From the NCBI RefSeq assembly GCF_002138415.1, contig NZ_CP015612.1, positions 474,001 through 538,000 on the forward strand: DNA of 64,000 nucleotides, given 5' to 3'. This document shows positions 15,014 through 23,291 of the stretch, piece by piece. Made by a program: the position numbers and the translations under genes. How positions within the stretch are numbered: the first letter of the stretch is position 1; every line of letters starts with the position of its first letter. Below the pieces are notes generated by a model. The model was not told the DNA's origin. It made no database searches and saw only the letters and a program-made list of their open reading frames with translations. The stretch comes from Stenotrophomonas maltophilia (lineage in GTDB: Bacteria; Pseudomonadota; Gammaproteobacteria; Xanthomonadales; Xanthomonadaceae).

Positions 15014-16181
15014 GCGCTTCATCGCCTGCGCATGCCACACCTGTGCCCCGCCATCCGTGGTGGGCAGTCTCCGTCGTCGGCCTGGCCACCTTCTCGGTGG
15101 TCACCACCGAAATGCTGCCGGTGGGCCTGTTGACCCCGATCGCCGACGATCTCGGCGCCTCCACCGGCACCGCCGGCCTGATGATCTCCCTGCCGGCCCT
15201 GCTGGCGGCCCTGTTCGCACCGCTGGTGGTGATCGCAGCCGGTGGCATCGATCGCCGTCGCATCCTGTGCGCGTTGCTCGCGCTGCTGCTGGTCGCCAAT
15301 CTTGCGTCGGCACTGGCACCGGGCATCGGCTGGCTGCTGGCTGCGCGCGTACTGGTGGGGTTCTGCATGGGCGGCATCTGGGCCATCGCCGGCGGTCTGG
15401 CCGCGCGCCTGGTGCCGGCTCACCGCACCGGCATGGCCACCTCGATCATCTTCGGTGGCGTGGCCGCAGCTTCGGTGCTGGGCGTGCCGTTGGGCGCGCT
15501 GATCGGCGATGCATTGGGCTGGCGCAGCGGGTTCGTGGCGATGGCGTTGTTCAGTACGGCGGTGATGCTGCTGCATCTGCGGGTGGTTCCCGCCTTGCCG
15601 GTCAGCGCATCGGTGCGGCCGCGGCAGTTCGCGCAGCAGCTTGGCCAGCGCGACCTGCGGCGTGGCCTGTGGCTGACCGTACTGCTGGTGTCCGGGCACT
15701 TCATCGCCTTCACCTACGTGCGGCCGCTGCTGACTACGTATCGGGCGTGGATGCATCGTGGATCGGTGCACTGCTGTTTGGGTACGGGCTGGCTGGCATC
15801 GCCGGCAACTTCATCGCCGGGCCGCTGGCTGCGCGGCATCGGCGCGGTACGGTGCTGGCCATCGCCTCGGGCCTGCTGCTGACGCCGCTGCTGTTCCTGT
15901 GGGTGGGAAACACACCGAGCGGTGGCACCGCGGTGCTGCTGCTGTGGGGCATGGCCTATGGCGGCGTATCGGTGGGCCTGATGAGCTGGATGATGAAGGC
16001 GGCACCGCAGGCCGTGGAGATCGCCACCGCGTTGTATGTGGGCGTGTTCAACATCGGTATCGCGCTCGGCGCGTGGGGCGGTGGCCGGCTGCTGGATGGC
16101 ATGGGCCTGCATGCGAATCTGTGGGTTGCCGCGGTGTTGGCTGCGAGCGCTCTGCTGATGGTTGCCACCACCCGCCGGTAG
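15010..16181 (+). pseudogene. MFS transporter resembling NepI (purine ribonucleoside exporter), frameshifted
   Basis: The gene starts at a GTG overlapping the previous stop and runs in one frame to about 15738 (243 residues: TEMLPVGLLTPIADDLG, RVLVGFCMGGIWAIAGGLAA, FTYVRPLLTT). The second half (about 147 residues: VSGVDASWIGALLFGYG, MSWMMKAAP, LLDGMG) is open in the next frame from 15738 to 16181. Restoring a single G in ACGTA at 15736-15740 (ACGGTA) gives a normal protein of about 390 residues whose order of motifs matches NepI/AraJ-type DHA1 exporters. The break is either a recent one-base deletion or a sequencing error; everything downstream is well conserved. The TAG stop overlaps a GTAG repeat head. 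Confidence 0.85.
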
Positions 16182-16385
16182 ATCCACGCCATGCGTGGAT
16201 TCCTACCCCGTGCCGACCAAGGTCGACACCCACCAGAGCCGAGGCATGTGCCGACCAAGGTCGGCACCCACCAGAGCCGAGGCATGTGCCGACCAAGGTC
16301 GGCAGCTACCAGAGCTGGGCATTTGCCAACCAAGGTTGGCAGCTACCAGAGCGAGGCAGGTGCTGACCAGGGTTGGCCGCTACCC
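16178..16385. repeat. Hairpin plus five tandem SMAG-like palindrome units
   Basis: GTAG-ATCCACGC-CAT-GCGTGGAT at 16178-16200 is followed by five head-to-tail units of 37-38 bp beginning at 16210, 16248, 16286, 16323 and 16360. Each has a palindrome of the type GTGCCGACCAAGGTCGGCAC and a spacer CCAGAGCCGAGGCAT. The units diverge toward the right end, including compensating changes (TCGGC to TTGGC). Confidence 0.85.
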
Positions 16386-16393
16386 GGAAATGA

Positions 16394-16417
16394 AACGGGC
16401 GCCTTGCGGCGCCCGTT
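16394..16417 (-). terminator. Intrinsic terminator of the M13 peptidase gene
   Basis: AACGGGCGCC (16394-16403), loop TTGC, GGCGCCCGTT (16408-16417): perfect 10-bp stem 10 bp beyond the stop codon. In the direction of transcription it is followed by TCATTTCC, a weak U-tract. Confidence 0.7.
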
Positions 16418-16426
16418 CGATTCACA

Positions 16427-18538
16427 TCACCACACCTTGACCCGCTTGTCCGGGGCCAGGTACAGCTTCTGGCCTTCCTTCACTTCGAACGCCGGGTACC
16501 AGGCGTCGATGTTGCGTACGGTCAGTGCGCGGAACTGGCCCGGTGCATGCACATCGGTCAGCAGCGAATTGCGCAGTGCCTGCTCGCGGCTCTTGCTGCG
16601 CCACGCCTGGGCGAAGCCGAGGAAGAAGCGCTGGTCCGGGGTGAAGCCTTCCAGGGTCTGGCCCGGCTTGCCCTGCAGCGACAGCTGGTAGGCATCGTAG
16701 GCGGTGCCCAGGCCGGCCACGTCGGCGATGTTCTCGCCCAGGGTCAGCTTGCCGTTCACATGCACGCCGGGGAACGGTTCGTAGCTGCTGAACTGCGCGG
16801 CCAGCGCATCACCGGCCGCGTTGAACTGCTTCAGGTCCTCGGCGGTCCACCAGTTGTGCAGCTTGCCGGTTTCGTCGAACAGTGCGCCCGCGTTGTCGAA
16901 GCCGTGGCTGATCTCGTGACCGATCACCGCGCCGATCGCGCCGTAGTTCACCGCGTCGTCGGCAGCACCGTCGAAGAACGGCGGCTGCAGGATCGCGGCC
17001 GGGAACACCAGGCGGTTTTCCAGCGGCACGTTCATCGCGTTGATGGTCTGCGGAAGCATCGCCCACTCGCTGTGGTCGACCGGCTTGCCCAGCTTGGCGA
17101 TGTTGCGCTGGTACTCGAACAGTTCGGCGCGCTGTGCGTTGCCCAGTGCGTCATCGCGGCGGATCTCCAGACCGGCGTAGTCGCGCCACTTCTCCGGGTA
17201 GCCCATGCCCACGGTCAGGCCGGCCACCTTGGCCTTGGCATGCGCCTTGGTCTGCGGCGACATCCACGACAGCGCATCGATGCGCTTGGCGAAGGCGGCG
17301 ATGATGTTCTTCGCCATCTCGTCCGCGCGCTCCTTGGTCTTCGCGTCGAAGTGCTTCTCGACATAGCGCTTGCCGATGGCTTCGCCGACCGCATGGTTGG
17401 CGTCATCCACGGCGCGCTTCCAGCGGTCGCTCTGCTGCGGCGTGCCGCTCAGCGCGGTGCCGTGGAAGGCGAAGCGGGCATCGGCGAATTTCTTCGGCAG
17501 GTAGGCGGCGGCACGGTCCAGCGCGTGGAAGGCCAGGTAGTCCTTCCACACCTCCAGTGGCTCGGTGGCGACCAGCCTGGACAGGCCGGCCACGGCCTTG
17601 GGCTGCCAGACGATGAAGTCCTGCTGCTTGCCCAGTGCGGCCGCGTCGAGGAAGGCGCTCCAGTCCATGCCCGGCGCCTTCGCATTGAAGTCGGCCTGGG
17701 TCCACGGATTGGCACCCTTGGTCACGTCATTCGTTTCTTCCTGGGTGGCATGCGCCTGCGCGATCTTGGTCTCCAGCGCGAGGATGCGCTGTGCCTTGCC
17801 GGCCGGGTCGGCAACGCCGGCCAGCTGCAGCATCTGCGCGATGTAGGCCTGGTACTGCTTGCGCAGCTCGGCCATGCGGCCGCCGCCCAGGTAGAAGTCA
17901 CGGTCCGGCATGCCCAGGCCACCCTGCACCAGGTAGGGCGCGGTGCGGTCCGGCTGCAGCATGTCCACCGACACCCACAGGCCGAACAGGCGGTCGGTGT
18001 AGAAATTGGTGGCGTTGAGCAGGTCGACGTCGGCACGCATTTCGCCACCGAGGGTGCGGGCCAGGCCGGCCTTGTCGGTGATGGCCTCGATGGCCTTCAG
18101 CTGCGGCTGCACCGGTGCGATGCCGTGCTGCTCGATGCCGGCCTCGTCCATGTAAGCAGCGTAGTAATCGCCGATCAGCTTGTCGTCACCGCTGGCCTGG
18201 GTGTTGCCGGCGGCGCCTTCGAGAATGGCGCGGGTGTCGGCCAGGGTCTTCTCGGCGATGACGTTGAAGCTGCCAAAGCGCGAGCGGTCGGCCGGGATCT
18301 CGGTGTTCTTGACCCAGGTGCCGTTGGCGAAACCGAAGAAGTCATCGCCAGCGGCAATGCTGCGGTCCATGCCGCTGGCATCGAAGCCGAAGCTGCCCAG
18401 CATCGGCTTGGCCGCAGCGGGTGCGGCATCGGCCGGCGCGGCGGTGCCGGCGGCCGGTTCGGCCGGGCGGTCGCAGGCGGCCAGGGACAGGCTGGCAACG
18501 ATGGCCAGTGCCAGGGTGGGACGGCGCAGCTTGGACAT
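16427..18538 (-). CDS. M13 family zinc metallopeptidase (neprilysin/PepO type), lipoprotein
   Basis: 703 residues, normal for the family. The lipoprotein signal has lipobox SLAAC (Cys22), followed by a Pro/Ala linker. The M13_N helical domain occupies about 50-430 (DDFFGFANGTWVKNTEIP, the typical opening). The catalytic M13 domain has the zinc motif HEISH (H541, E542, H545) and the third ligand E602 in GENIADVAG. NAMNVP matches the substrate-backbone-binding NAxY/P region and CxxW-like ending VKVW closes the protein. Role: endopeptidase for peptides under about 40 residues, anchored in the envelope. Monocistronic, with its own terminator. Confidence 0.93.
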   Translation of the reverse strand: MSKLRRPTLALAIVASLSLAACDRPAEPAAGTAAPADAAPAAAKPMLGSFGFDASGMDRSIAAGDDFFGFANGTWVKNTEIPADRSRFGSFNVIAEKTLADTRAILEGAAGNTQASGDDKLIGDYYAAYMDEAGIEQHGIAPVQPQLKAIEAITDKAGLARTLGGEMRADVDLLNATNFYTDRLFGLWVSVDMLQPDRTAPYLVQGGLGMPDRDFYLGGGRMAELRKQYQAYIAQMLQLAGVADPAGKAQRILALETKIAQAHATQEETNDVTKGANPWTQADFNAKAPGMDWSAFLDAAALGKQQDFIVWQPKAVAGLSRLVATEPLEVWKDYLAFHALDRAAAYLPKKFADARFAFHGTALSGTPQQSDRWKRAVDDANHAVGEAIGKRYVEKHFDAKTKERADEMAKNIIAAFAKRIDALSWMSPQTKAHAKAKVAGLTVGMGYPEKWRDYAGLEIRRDDALGNAQRAELFEYQRNIAKLGKPVDHSEWAMLPQTINAMNVPLENRLVFPAAILQPPFFDGAADDAVNYGAIGAVIGHEISHGFDNAGALFDETGKLHNWWTAEDLKQFNAAGDALAAQFSSYEPFPGVHVNGKLTLGENIADVAGLGTAYDAYQLSLQGKPGQTLEGFTPDQRFFLGFAQAWRSKSREQALRNSLLTDVHAPGQFRALTVRNIDAWYPAFEVKEGQKLYLAPDKRVKVW

Positions 18539-18825
18539 GGACTTCTCTTGCAGCGGAAAACCCCAAGTCTAATCCGCCCCGGCCCGGCCCGCCGTCCCCT
18601 GGTGCCGCCTGTCCTGTGCAGGATCTGGCTGAACGCGCCGAAGCGATCTTCACGCCGTCACCGGCGTGGTGCATGCTGGCCCCAGGAGCCCTGCGCGGAC
18701 ACGGGGAGGTGGCCATGCGGGGGCGGGTCAGGCGTCAAGAATGGCGTCCGCCGGCCGTTGAGGTCGGGGATGTGGAGGATTCGTTCGCGCATGAAGCCAG
18801 CCGACAGCACAAGGAAGCTCAACCG

Positions 18826-21777
18826 ATGCCCGCGCTGAAACGGGCGTTGGCCCGGCCACTGCGCGCCATTACCTGGGGCGGCGTGCTGCTGGGCGTGTTG
18901 CTGGTGGCTGGCCTGGCCACCATGCTGATCAACGACCACCAGCGCCGGCTGGAGGCCGCGCAGCGCCAGAGCCGCGCGCTGGCGGTGGGCAGCGAGCGCC
19001 TGCTGGCGCTGGAGCTGCGCAACCTGGAACGGGCGATGTCCGGCATTGCAGCCGACGCTGCCGAACTGTTCCGCAGCGTGCCCGCACAGGCGCCGGCACT
19101 GCTGGATGCCTCGATCGACGGCGTGCTGCGCCGCCATGCCGAACTGCACAGCATTGTCGTACTCGATCGCCATGGCCGCTCGATCACCGCCGGCAAGGGT
19201 GATCTGAACCTGCCGCTGTGGACCGACCCGCAGCGCCGTGGCCAGGGCAGCGCGCTGTACATCGGCCCGCCCCAGCGCGCCAGCGACGATGGCTGGGTGG
19301 TTCCGCTGGCGCTGCCGATGACGGGCGATCGCTGGTTGCTGGCGAGGCTGCGCTGCGGTGAGTTGCAGCGCATCATCGGTGGTCTGGATGTTGGCCCCAA
19401 CGGACTGGTCTCGATCAGCGACGCCGAAGGCTACATGCTGGCCCGCGTGCCGGACCCGCATGGCACGGTCGGCCGTCGCTACGGTCTGCCGCGCCGCGAC
19501 CTGCTTGGCAAGCAGGCGGTGGTCGAGCTGGGCAGCCTGCCGGGCGCGGTGGATGGCGTGCCGCGCATCATCACCATCAGCACGCTGGAGCGCAGTCCGC
19601 TGGCGGTGCAGGTCGGGTTGGCCAACGAGGACGTGCTGGCACCCTGGTGGCCGTACCTGCAGGCGTCGGTGGCGATCGTGCTGGCCTACACCGTGGTGCT
19701 GCTGGTGCTGCTGTACGCCGTGCGCCGCAGTACCCGCCGCCAGCAGTCGATGGCCGAGGAGCTGAAGGCGGGCCACGCCGAGCTGCGCCTGGCCCACCAG
19801 GTGGGCCGCATCTGCACCTGGTATGTGGACGAGGACGCCGCGCTGCTGCGCTGGTCGCCGCTGGCACGCGAGATCTTCGGCGTGCAGACCGATGCGCTGC
19901 CCGTAGCGGATTTCTTCGCACGCGTGCACCGCGATGATGCGGCACGCCTGCAGCAGGCCTTCGACCAGGCCTTCGCCGGCGGCGCGGTACTCGACGAGGT
20001 GTTCCGCCTGGTGCTGCCCGGTGGCCAGGTGCGCTGGGTCGGCGCGCGGGGGCAGCGGGTGGAAGTGGCCGACAGCGAGCGGCGCATGATCGGTGCGCTG
20101 AGCGATCTGACCGAGCGCTACCAGGCCCGCGAGCAGATGAGCGAAGTGGAGCGCCGCTTCCGCCTGCTGTTCGACCGCAATCCAGCGCCGTTCTGGGTGT
20201 TCGATCCGGACACGCTGCGCTTCATCGAGGTCAACGATGCGGCCGTGCGCCAGTACGGCTACAGCCGCGAGGAATTCCTGGCGATGAGCATCCTCGACAT
20301 CCGCCCGCGCGAAGGCTGGGATGAGGTGAAGGGCGCGATCGCCAAGGCCCGTGTCGGCGAGCTGCAGGATGCCACCGTGCGCCTGCACCGGCGCAAGGAT
20401 GGCAGTGTGTTCGAAGTGCGCGCACACCTGTCCCGGCTCGATTTCGATGGCCAGCCCGCGTGCCTGGTGCTGGCCGAGGATGTCAGCGAACGGCTGGCCT
20501 ATGAGCGCGACCTGGCCTATCAGGCGCGGCACAACCCCGCCACCGGCCTGCTCAACGTGCGCGCGTTGACCGAGCAGCTGGACGAGCAGGACGAGGGTTA
20601 CACCATCGCCTTCGTGCAGCTGCGCGGCCTGCAGCTGGTGGCCGATACGCTGGGCCGCGAGATCGGCGATGCGGTGCTGCAGTCGATGGCGACCCGCCTG
20701 GGCGGGTTAGGCGCGCGTTGCGGCACGCTGGCCTTCCAGCCGGCGGAGGACTTCGTGTTCGCCATCGGTGCCGAGCACGATACCCAGCGCGTGCTGGACG
20801 ATCTGCTGCAGATCGTGTCGGCGCCGATGCGGGGCAAGGATTCGCTGCACCAGTTCGAGCCGCGCATCGGTGTGGCCGTGCATGTGCCGGGTGATGGCCA
20901 CTCGGCCGAGCAGGTGATCGGCATGGCGGCACAGGCCGCACACGCCGCGCGCGCCGAGGGCAACGTGGTGGTCTGGTTCGACGCGGCGGTGACCACGCGC
21001 CTGGCCGATCGCCTGCGCCTGGCCGGGCGCATCCATGCGGCCATCGACAACGAGTTCCAGCTGTATTTCCAGCCGATCCGGCACGCCAGCGATGGCAGCC
21101 CGGCGGCATTGGAGGCGCTGCTGCGCTGGCCACAGGCCGATGGCAGCTTCATTCCGCCCAACGAGTTCATCCAGCTGTGCGAGGACACCGGGCTGATCCT
21201 GGCGCTGGGCCGCTGGGTGATCCGAGCGGCAGCGAAGGCACAGCGGCGGTTGGTCGAGGCCGGGTGGGGCGAACTGCCGATTGCGGTCAACGTCTCGGCC
21301 GTGCAGTTCTTCAACAGCGACCTGGTGGCCGAGTTCACCCGCGCCCAGCAGGAGTTCGGGTTGGCGCGGGGTGCGCTGCATGTGGAACTGACCGAGAGCA
21401 GCCTGATGCGCAAGCCGGGGCAGGCGATGCAGACCATGCAGCGCCTGCACGAGCAGGGCATCAGCGTGTCGCTGGATGACTTCGGCACCGGCTATTCCAG
21501 CATGTCCTACCTGCAGCACCTGCCGCTGGACATCCTGAAGATCGACCGCAGCTTCGTGGCGGACGTGGAAACCAATCCACGCAACGCCTCGATCTGCCGC
21601 GCACTGCTGTCGCTGGGCCACAGCATGGGCCTGACCATCATCGCCGAAGGCGTGGAGACGCCGGGACAGCTGGACTGGCTGGCTGCGCACGGCTGTGACC
21701 AGGTGCAGGGCTACCTGCTGGGACGGCCGGCACCGCTGGAACGGATCATCGACGCGCTGGATGAGGTCGCCGCCTAA
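18826..21777 (+). CDS. Membrane cyclic-di-GMP phosphodiesterase: dCACHE-PAS-PAS-degenerate GGDEF-EAL
   Basis: 983 residues from the ATG at 18826; the frame is open upstream but lacks a better start. TM1 lies at about 15-35, a periplasmic CACHE-like sensor at about 40-270, and TM2 at about 276-300. PAS1 begins near 322 and PAS2 near 442 (RFRLLFDRNPAPFWVFD). The GGDEF region (about 565-715) has lost its signature: the position of GGDEF reads PAEDF (residues 639-643), so cyclase activity is not expected. The EAL domain (about 735-975) is complete: E763 in EALLRW, NVSAVQF, LTESSL, DDFGTGYSS, KIDRSFV, EGVET, QGYLLGRP. It should therefore degrade c-di-GMP under control of an external ligand. Confidence 0.9.
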   Translation: MPALKRALARPLRAITWGGVLLGVLLVAGLATMLINDHQRRLEAAQRQSRALAVGSERLLALELRNLERAMSGIAADAAELFRSVPAQAPALLDASIDGVLRRHAELHSIVVLDRHGRSITAGKGDLNLPLWTDPQRRGQGSALYIGPPQRASDDGWVVPLALPMTGDRWLLARLRCGELQRIIGGLDVGPNGLVSISDAEGYMLARVPDPHGTVGRRYGLPRRDLLGKQAVVELGSLPGAVDGVPRIITISTLERSPLAVQVGLANEDVLAPWWPYLQASVAIVLAYTVVLLVLLYAVRRSTRRQQSMAEELKAGHAELRLAHQVGRICTWYVDEDAALLRWSPLAREIFGVQTDALPVADFFARVHRDDAARLQQAFDQAFAGGAVLDEVFRLVLPGGQVRWVGARGQRVEVADSERRMIGALSDLTERYQAREQMSEVERRFRLLFDRNPAPFWVFDPDTLRFIEVNDAAVRQYGYSREEFLAMSILDIRPREGWDEVKGAIAKARVGELQDATVRLHRRKDGSVFEVRAHLSRLDFDGQPACLVLAEDVSERLAYERDLAYQARHNPATGLLNVRALTEQLDEQDEGYTIAFVQLRGLQLVADTLGREIGDAVLQSMATRLGGLGARCGTLAFQPAEDFVFAIGAEHDTQRVLDDLLQIVSAPMRGKDSLHQFEPRIGVAVHVPGDGHSAEQVIGMAAQAAHAARAEGNVVVWFDAAVTTRLADRLRLAGRIHAAIDNEFQLYFQPIRHASDGSPAALEALLRWPQADGSFIPPNEFIQLCEDTGLILALGRWVIRAAAKAQRRLVEAGWGELPIAVNVSAVQFFNSDLVAEFTRAQQEFGLARGALHVELTESSLMRKPGQAMQTMQRLHEQGISVSLDDFGTGYSSMSYLQHLPLDILKIDRSFVADVETNPRNASICRALLSLGHSMGLTIIAEGVETPGQLDWLAAHGCDQVQGYLLGRPAPLERIIDALDEVAA

Positions 21778-21780
21778 GTG

Positions 21781-21854
21781 GTAGTGCCGGCCGCTGGCCG
21801 GCATTCGCCCAGGACCGGGAGGTGTCTGATTGCCGGCCAGCGGCCGGCACTACC
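21781..21854. repeat. Inverted pair of SMAG elements
   Basis: GTAGTGCCGGCCGCTGGCCGGCA at 21781 and its reverse complement ending CTAC at 21853, separated by about 28 bp. A head-to-head pair between convergent genes, able to fold into one large cruciform. Confidence 0.88.
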
Positions 21855-21871
21855 GCAAACGCCAGGCTCGG

Positions 21872-22753
21872 CTACACCCCGGTTTCCACCAGGTGGTCGA
21901 TGAAGCTGCGCACCTTCGGTGCCAGGTGGCTGCGGCTGGTGTAGACCGCGAAGATGCCGATCGGCGCGGCCTCCCACTCGGGCAGTACACGCACCAGGCG
22001 TCCATCGGCCAAAGCGTCTTCGAGCAGGAAGTCGGGCTGCAGGATCACGCCCATGCCGGCGATCGCCGCTTCGCGCAGCACGTCGCCGTTGTTGGCGTGC
22101 AGCAGGCTGTTCACCGCCACTTTCACTTCGCGGCCGGGCCCCTGCAGCGGCCAGTTGTTGCCGGCGGCCCAGTAGCTGTAGCTCAGGCAGGCGTGTGCCT
22201 GCAGCTCCTGCGGCGTCTGTGGCGTACCGCGTGCGGCCAGGTAGGCCGGCGCGGCGCACAGGCTCACCCGCGATTCGCCCAGGCGGCGGGCGATCAGCGT
22301 GGGGCCGGGCTCGCGGGTGATGCGGATGGCCACGTCATAGCCTTCCTCGACCATGTCCACCAGGCGGTCGGACAGGGCCAGGTCCAGCTCCACCTGCGGG
22401 AAGCGTTCGCGGTAGCTGGCCAGCAGCGGGCCGAGGCGGGCAATGCCCCAGCTGACCGGTGCGTTGATGCGCAGCGTGCCCGAGGGCTCCAGCGCCTGCG
22501 CGCCGATGCTGGCCTCCAACGCGTCGAATTCGGCCAGCAGGCGCACGCACTGGGCGTAGTAGGCGGCGCCGGTGCTGGTGGGGCTGACCCGGCGCGTGGT
22601 GCGGTGGAGCAGGCGGGTGGACAGGCGCTTTTCCAGCGCGGCGACCTGGCGGGTGACGCCGGCAGTGGACATGTCCAGAGCCTGGGCGGCGGCGCTGAAG
22701 CCATTGCGCTCGACCACCGCCACGAACACGCGCATCGCCTCGAGGGTATCCAT
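21872..22753 (-). CDS. LysR-family transcriptional regulator divergent from doxX/extradiol dioxygenase genes
   Basis: 293 residues from the ATG at 22753. The N-terminal winged HTH (about 1-60) is typical: MRVFVAVVERNGFSAAAQAL, STAGVTRQVAALEKRLSTRL, LHRTTRRVSPTSTG. The C-terminal effector domain (about 88-290) follows the CrgA/DsdC-like layout (SGTLRINAPVSWG, VDMVEEGYDVAIRI). The 96-bp gap to the DoxX gene contains ATAAATACG-n10-CGTATTTAT (22770-22797), a strong LysR box candidate. It likely controls the divergent pair of genes. The ligand is unknown; an aromatic or quinone-like compound would fit the targets. Confidence 0.88.
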   Translation of the reverse strand: MDTLEAMRVFVAVVERNGFSAAAQALDMSTAGVTRQVAALEKRLSTRLLHRTTRRVSPTSTGAAYYAQCVRLLAEFDALEASIGAQALEPSGTLRINAPVSWGIARLGPLLASYRERFPQVELDLALSDRLVDMVEEGYDVAIRITREPGPTLIARRLGESRVSLCAAPAYLAARGTPQTPQELQAHACLSYSYWAAGNNWPLQGPGREVKVAVNSLLHANNGDVLREAAIAGMGVILQPDFLLEDALADGRLVRVLPEWEAAPIGIFAVYTSRSHLAPKVRSFIDHLVETGV

Positions 22754-22769
22754 TGTTGCGCCTTTTGAA

Positions 22770-22797
22770 ATAAATACGGTCAATCGATCGTATTTAT
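22770..22797. promoter_or_regulatory. Probable LysR operator
   Basis: Perfect 9-bp inverted repeat ATAAATACG/CGTATTTAT with 10-bp spacer GTCAATCGAT. It lies 17 bp upstream of the LysR start and 53 bp upstream of the DoxX start, where a shared operator is expected. Its AT-richness contrasts with surrounding DNA. Confidence 0.65.
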
Positions 22798-22849
22798 CAG
22801 TCCGTGAAGGCGCAATAACCTGTGCCCACTCCCTTCAAGGTGATTTGCC

Positions 22850-23260
22850 ATGCACACCACGACCGCTCCTGTTTCGCCGCTGGCGCCGTATGGCGCCACC
22901 CTGCTGCGCCTGGCCCTGGGCGTGCTGTTCCTGGCCCATGCGCTGACCAAGCTGCTGGTATTCACCCCGGCCGGCACGGCGGCGTACTTCGAGTCGCTGG
23001 GCCTGCCCGGCGTGCTCGGCTACCTCACCATCGGCGTCGAGCTGGTGATCACCGCCGCGCTGCTGCTGGGCATCTACGCGCGCTGGGTGGGCCTGGTCGG
23101 CGTGCCGCTGCTGCTGGGCACCATCGTCACCGTGCATGGTGCCAACGGCTTCGGTTTCGCCAATGCCGGCGGCGGCTGGGAATACCCGGCGTTCTGGGCA
23201 CTGGCGCTGGTAGTGCTGTTCCTGGTCGGCGATGGCAAGTGGACCCTGCGTTCGCGCTGA
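22850..23260 (+). CDS. DoxX family membrane protein
   Basis: 136 residues with four hydrophobic segments (about 16-32, 48-72, 78-95, 105-122). The N-terminal RLALGVLFLAHALTKLLVF and ANGFGFANAGGGWEYP motifs are characteristic of the DoxX/YphA branch. Family knowledge is limited: members are four-TM proteins associated with quinone or thiol redox and with oxidative stress. It is followed after 31 bp by the extradiol dioxygenase gene, with which it probably forms an operon under the divergent LysR regulator. Confidence 0.85.
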   Translation: MHTTTAPVSPLAPYGATLLRLALGVLFLAHALTKLLVFTPAGTAAYFESLGLPGVLGYLTIGVELVITAALLLGIYARWVGLVGVPLLLGTIVTVHGANGFGFANAGGGWEYPAFWALALVVLFLVGDGKWTLRSR

Positions 23261-23291
23261 TCGCCGCCTGACCCTGCAACTGGAGAATTCC

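Noticed and set aside
16210..16385. Possible CRISPR array
   Set aside because: Five units of 37-38 bp look array-like, but the 'spacers' are repeated too and each unit is an REP palindrome; there are no cas genes.
16547..18838. 763-codon plus-strand frame opposite the M13 peptidase
   Set aside because: Antisense shadow; M13 has the complete zinc motif and a lipoprotein signal on the minus strand.
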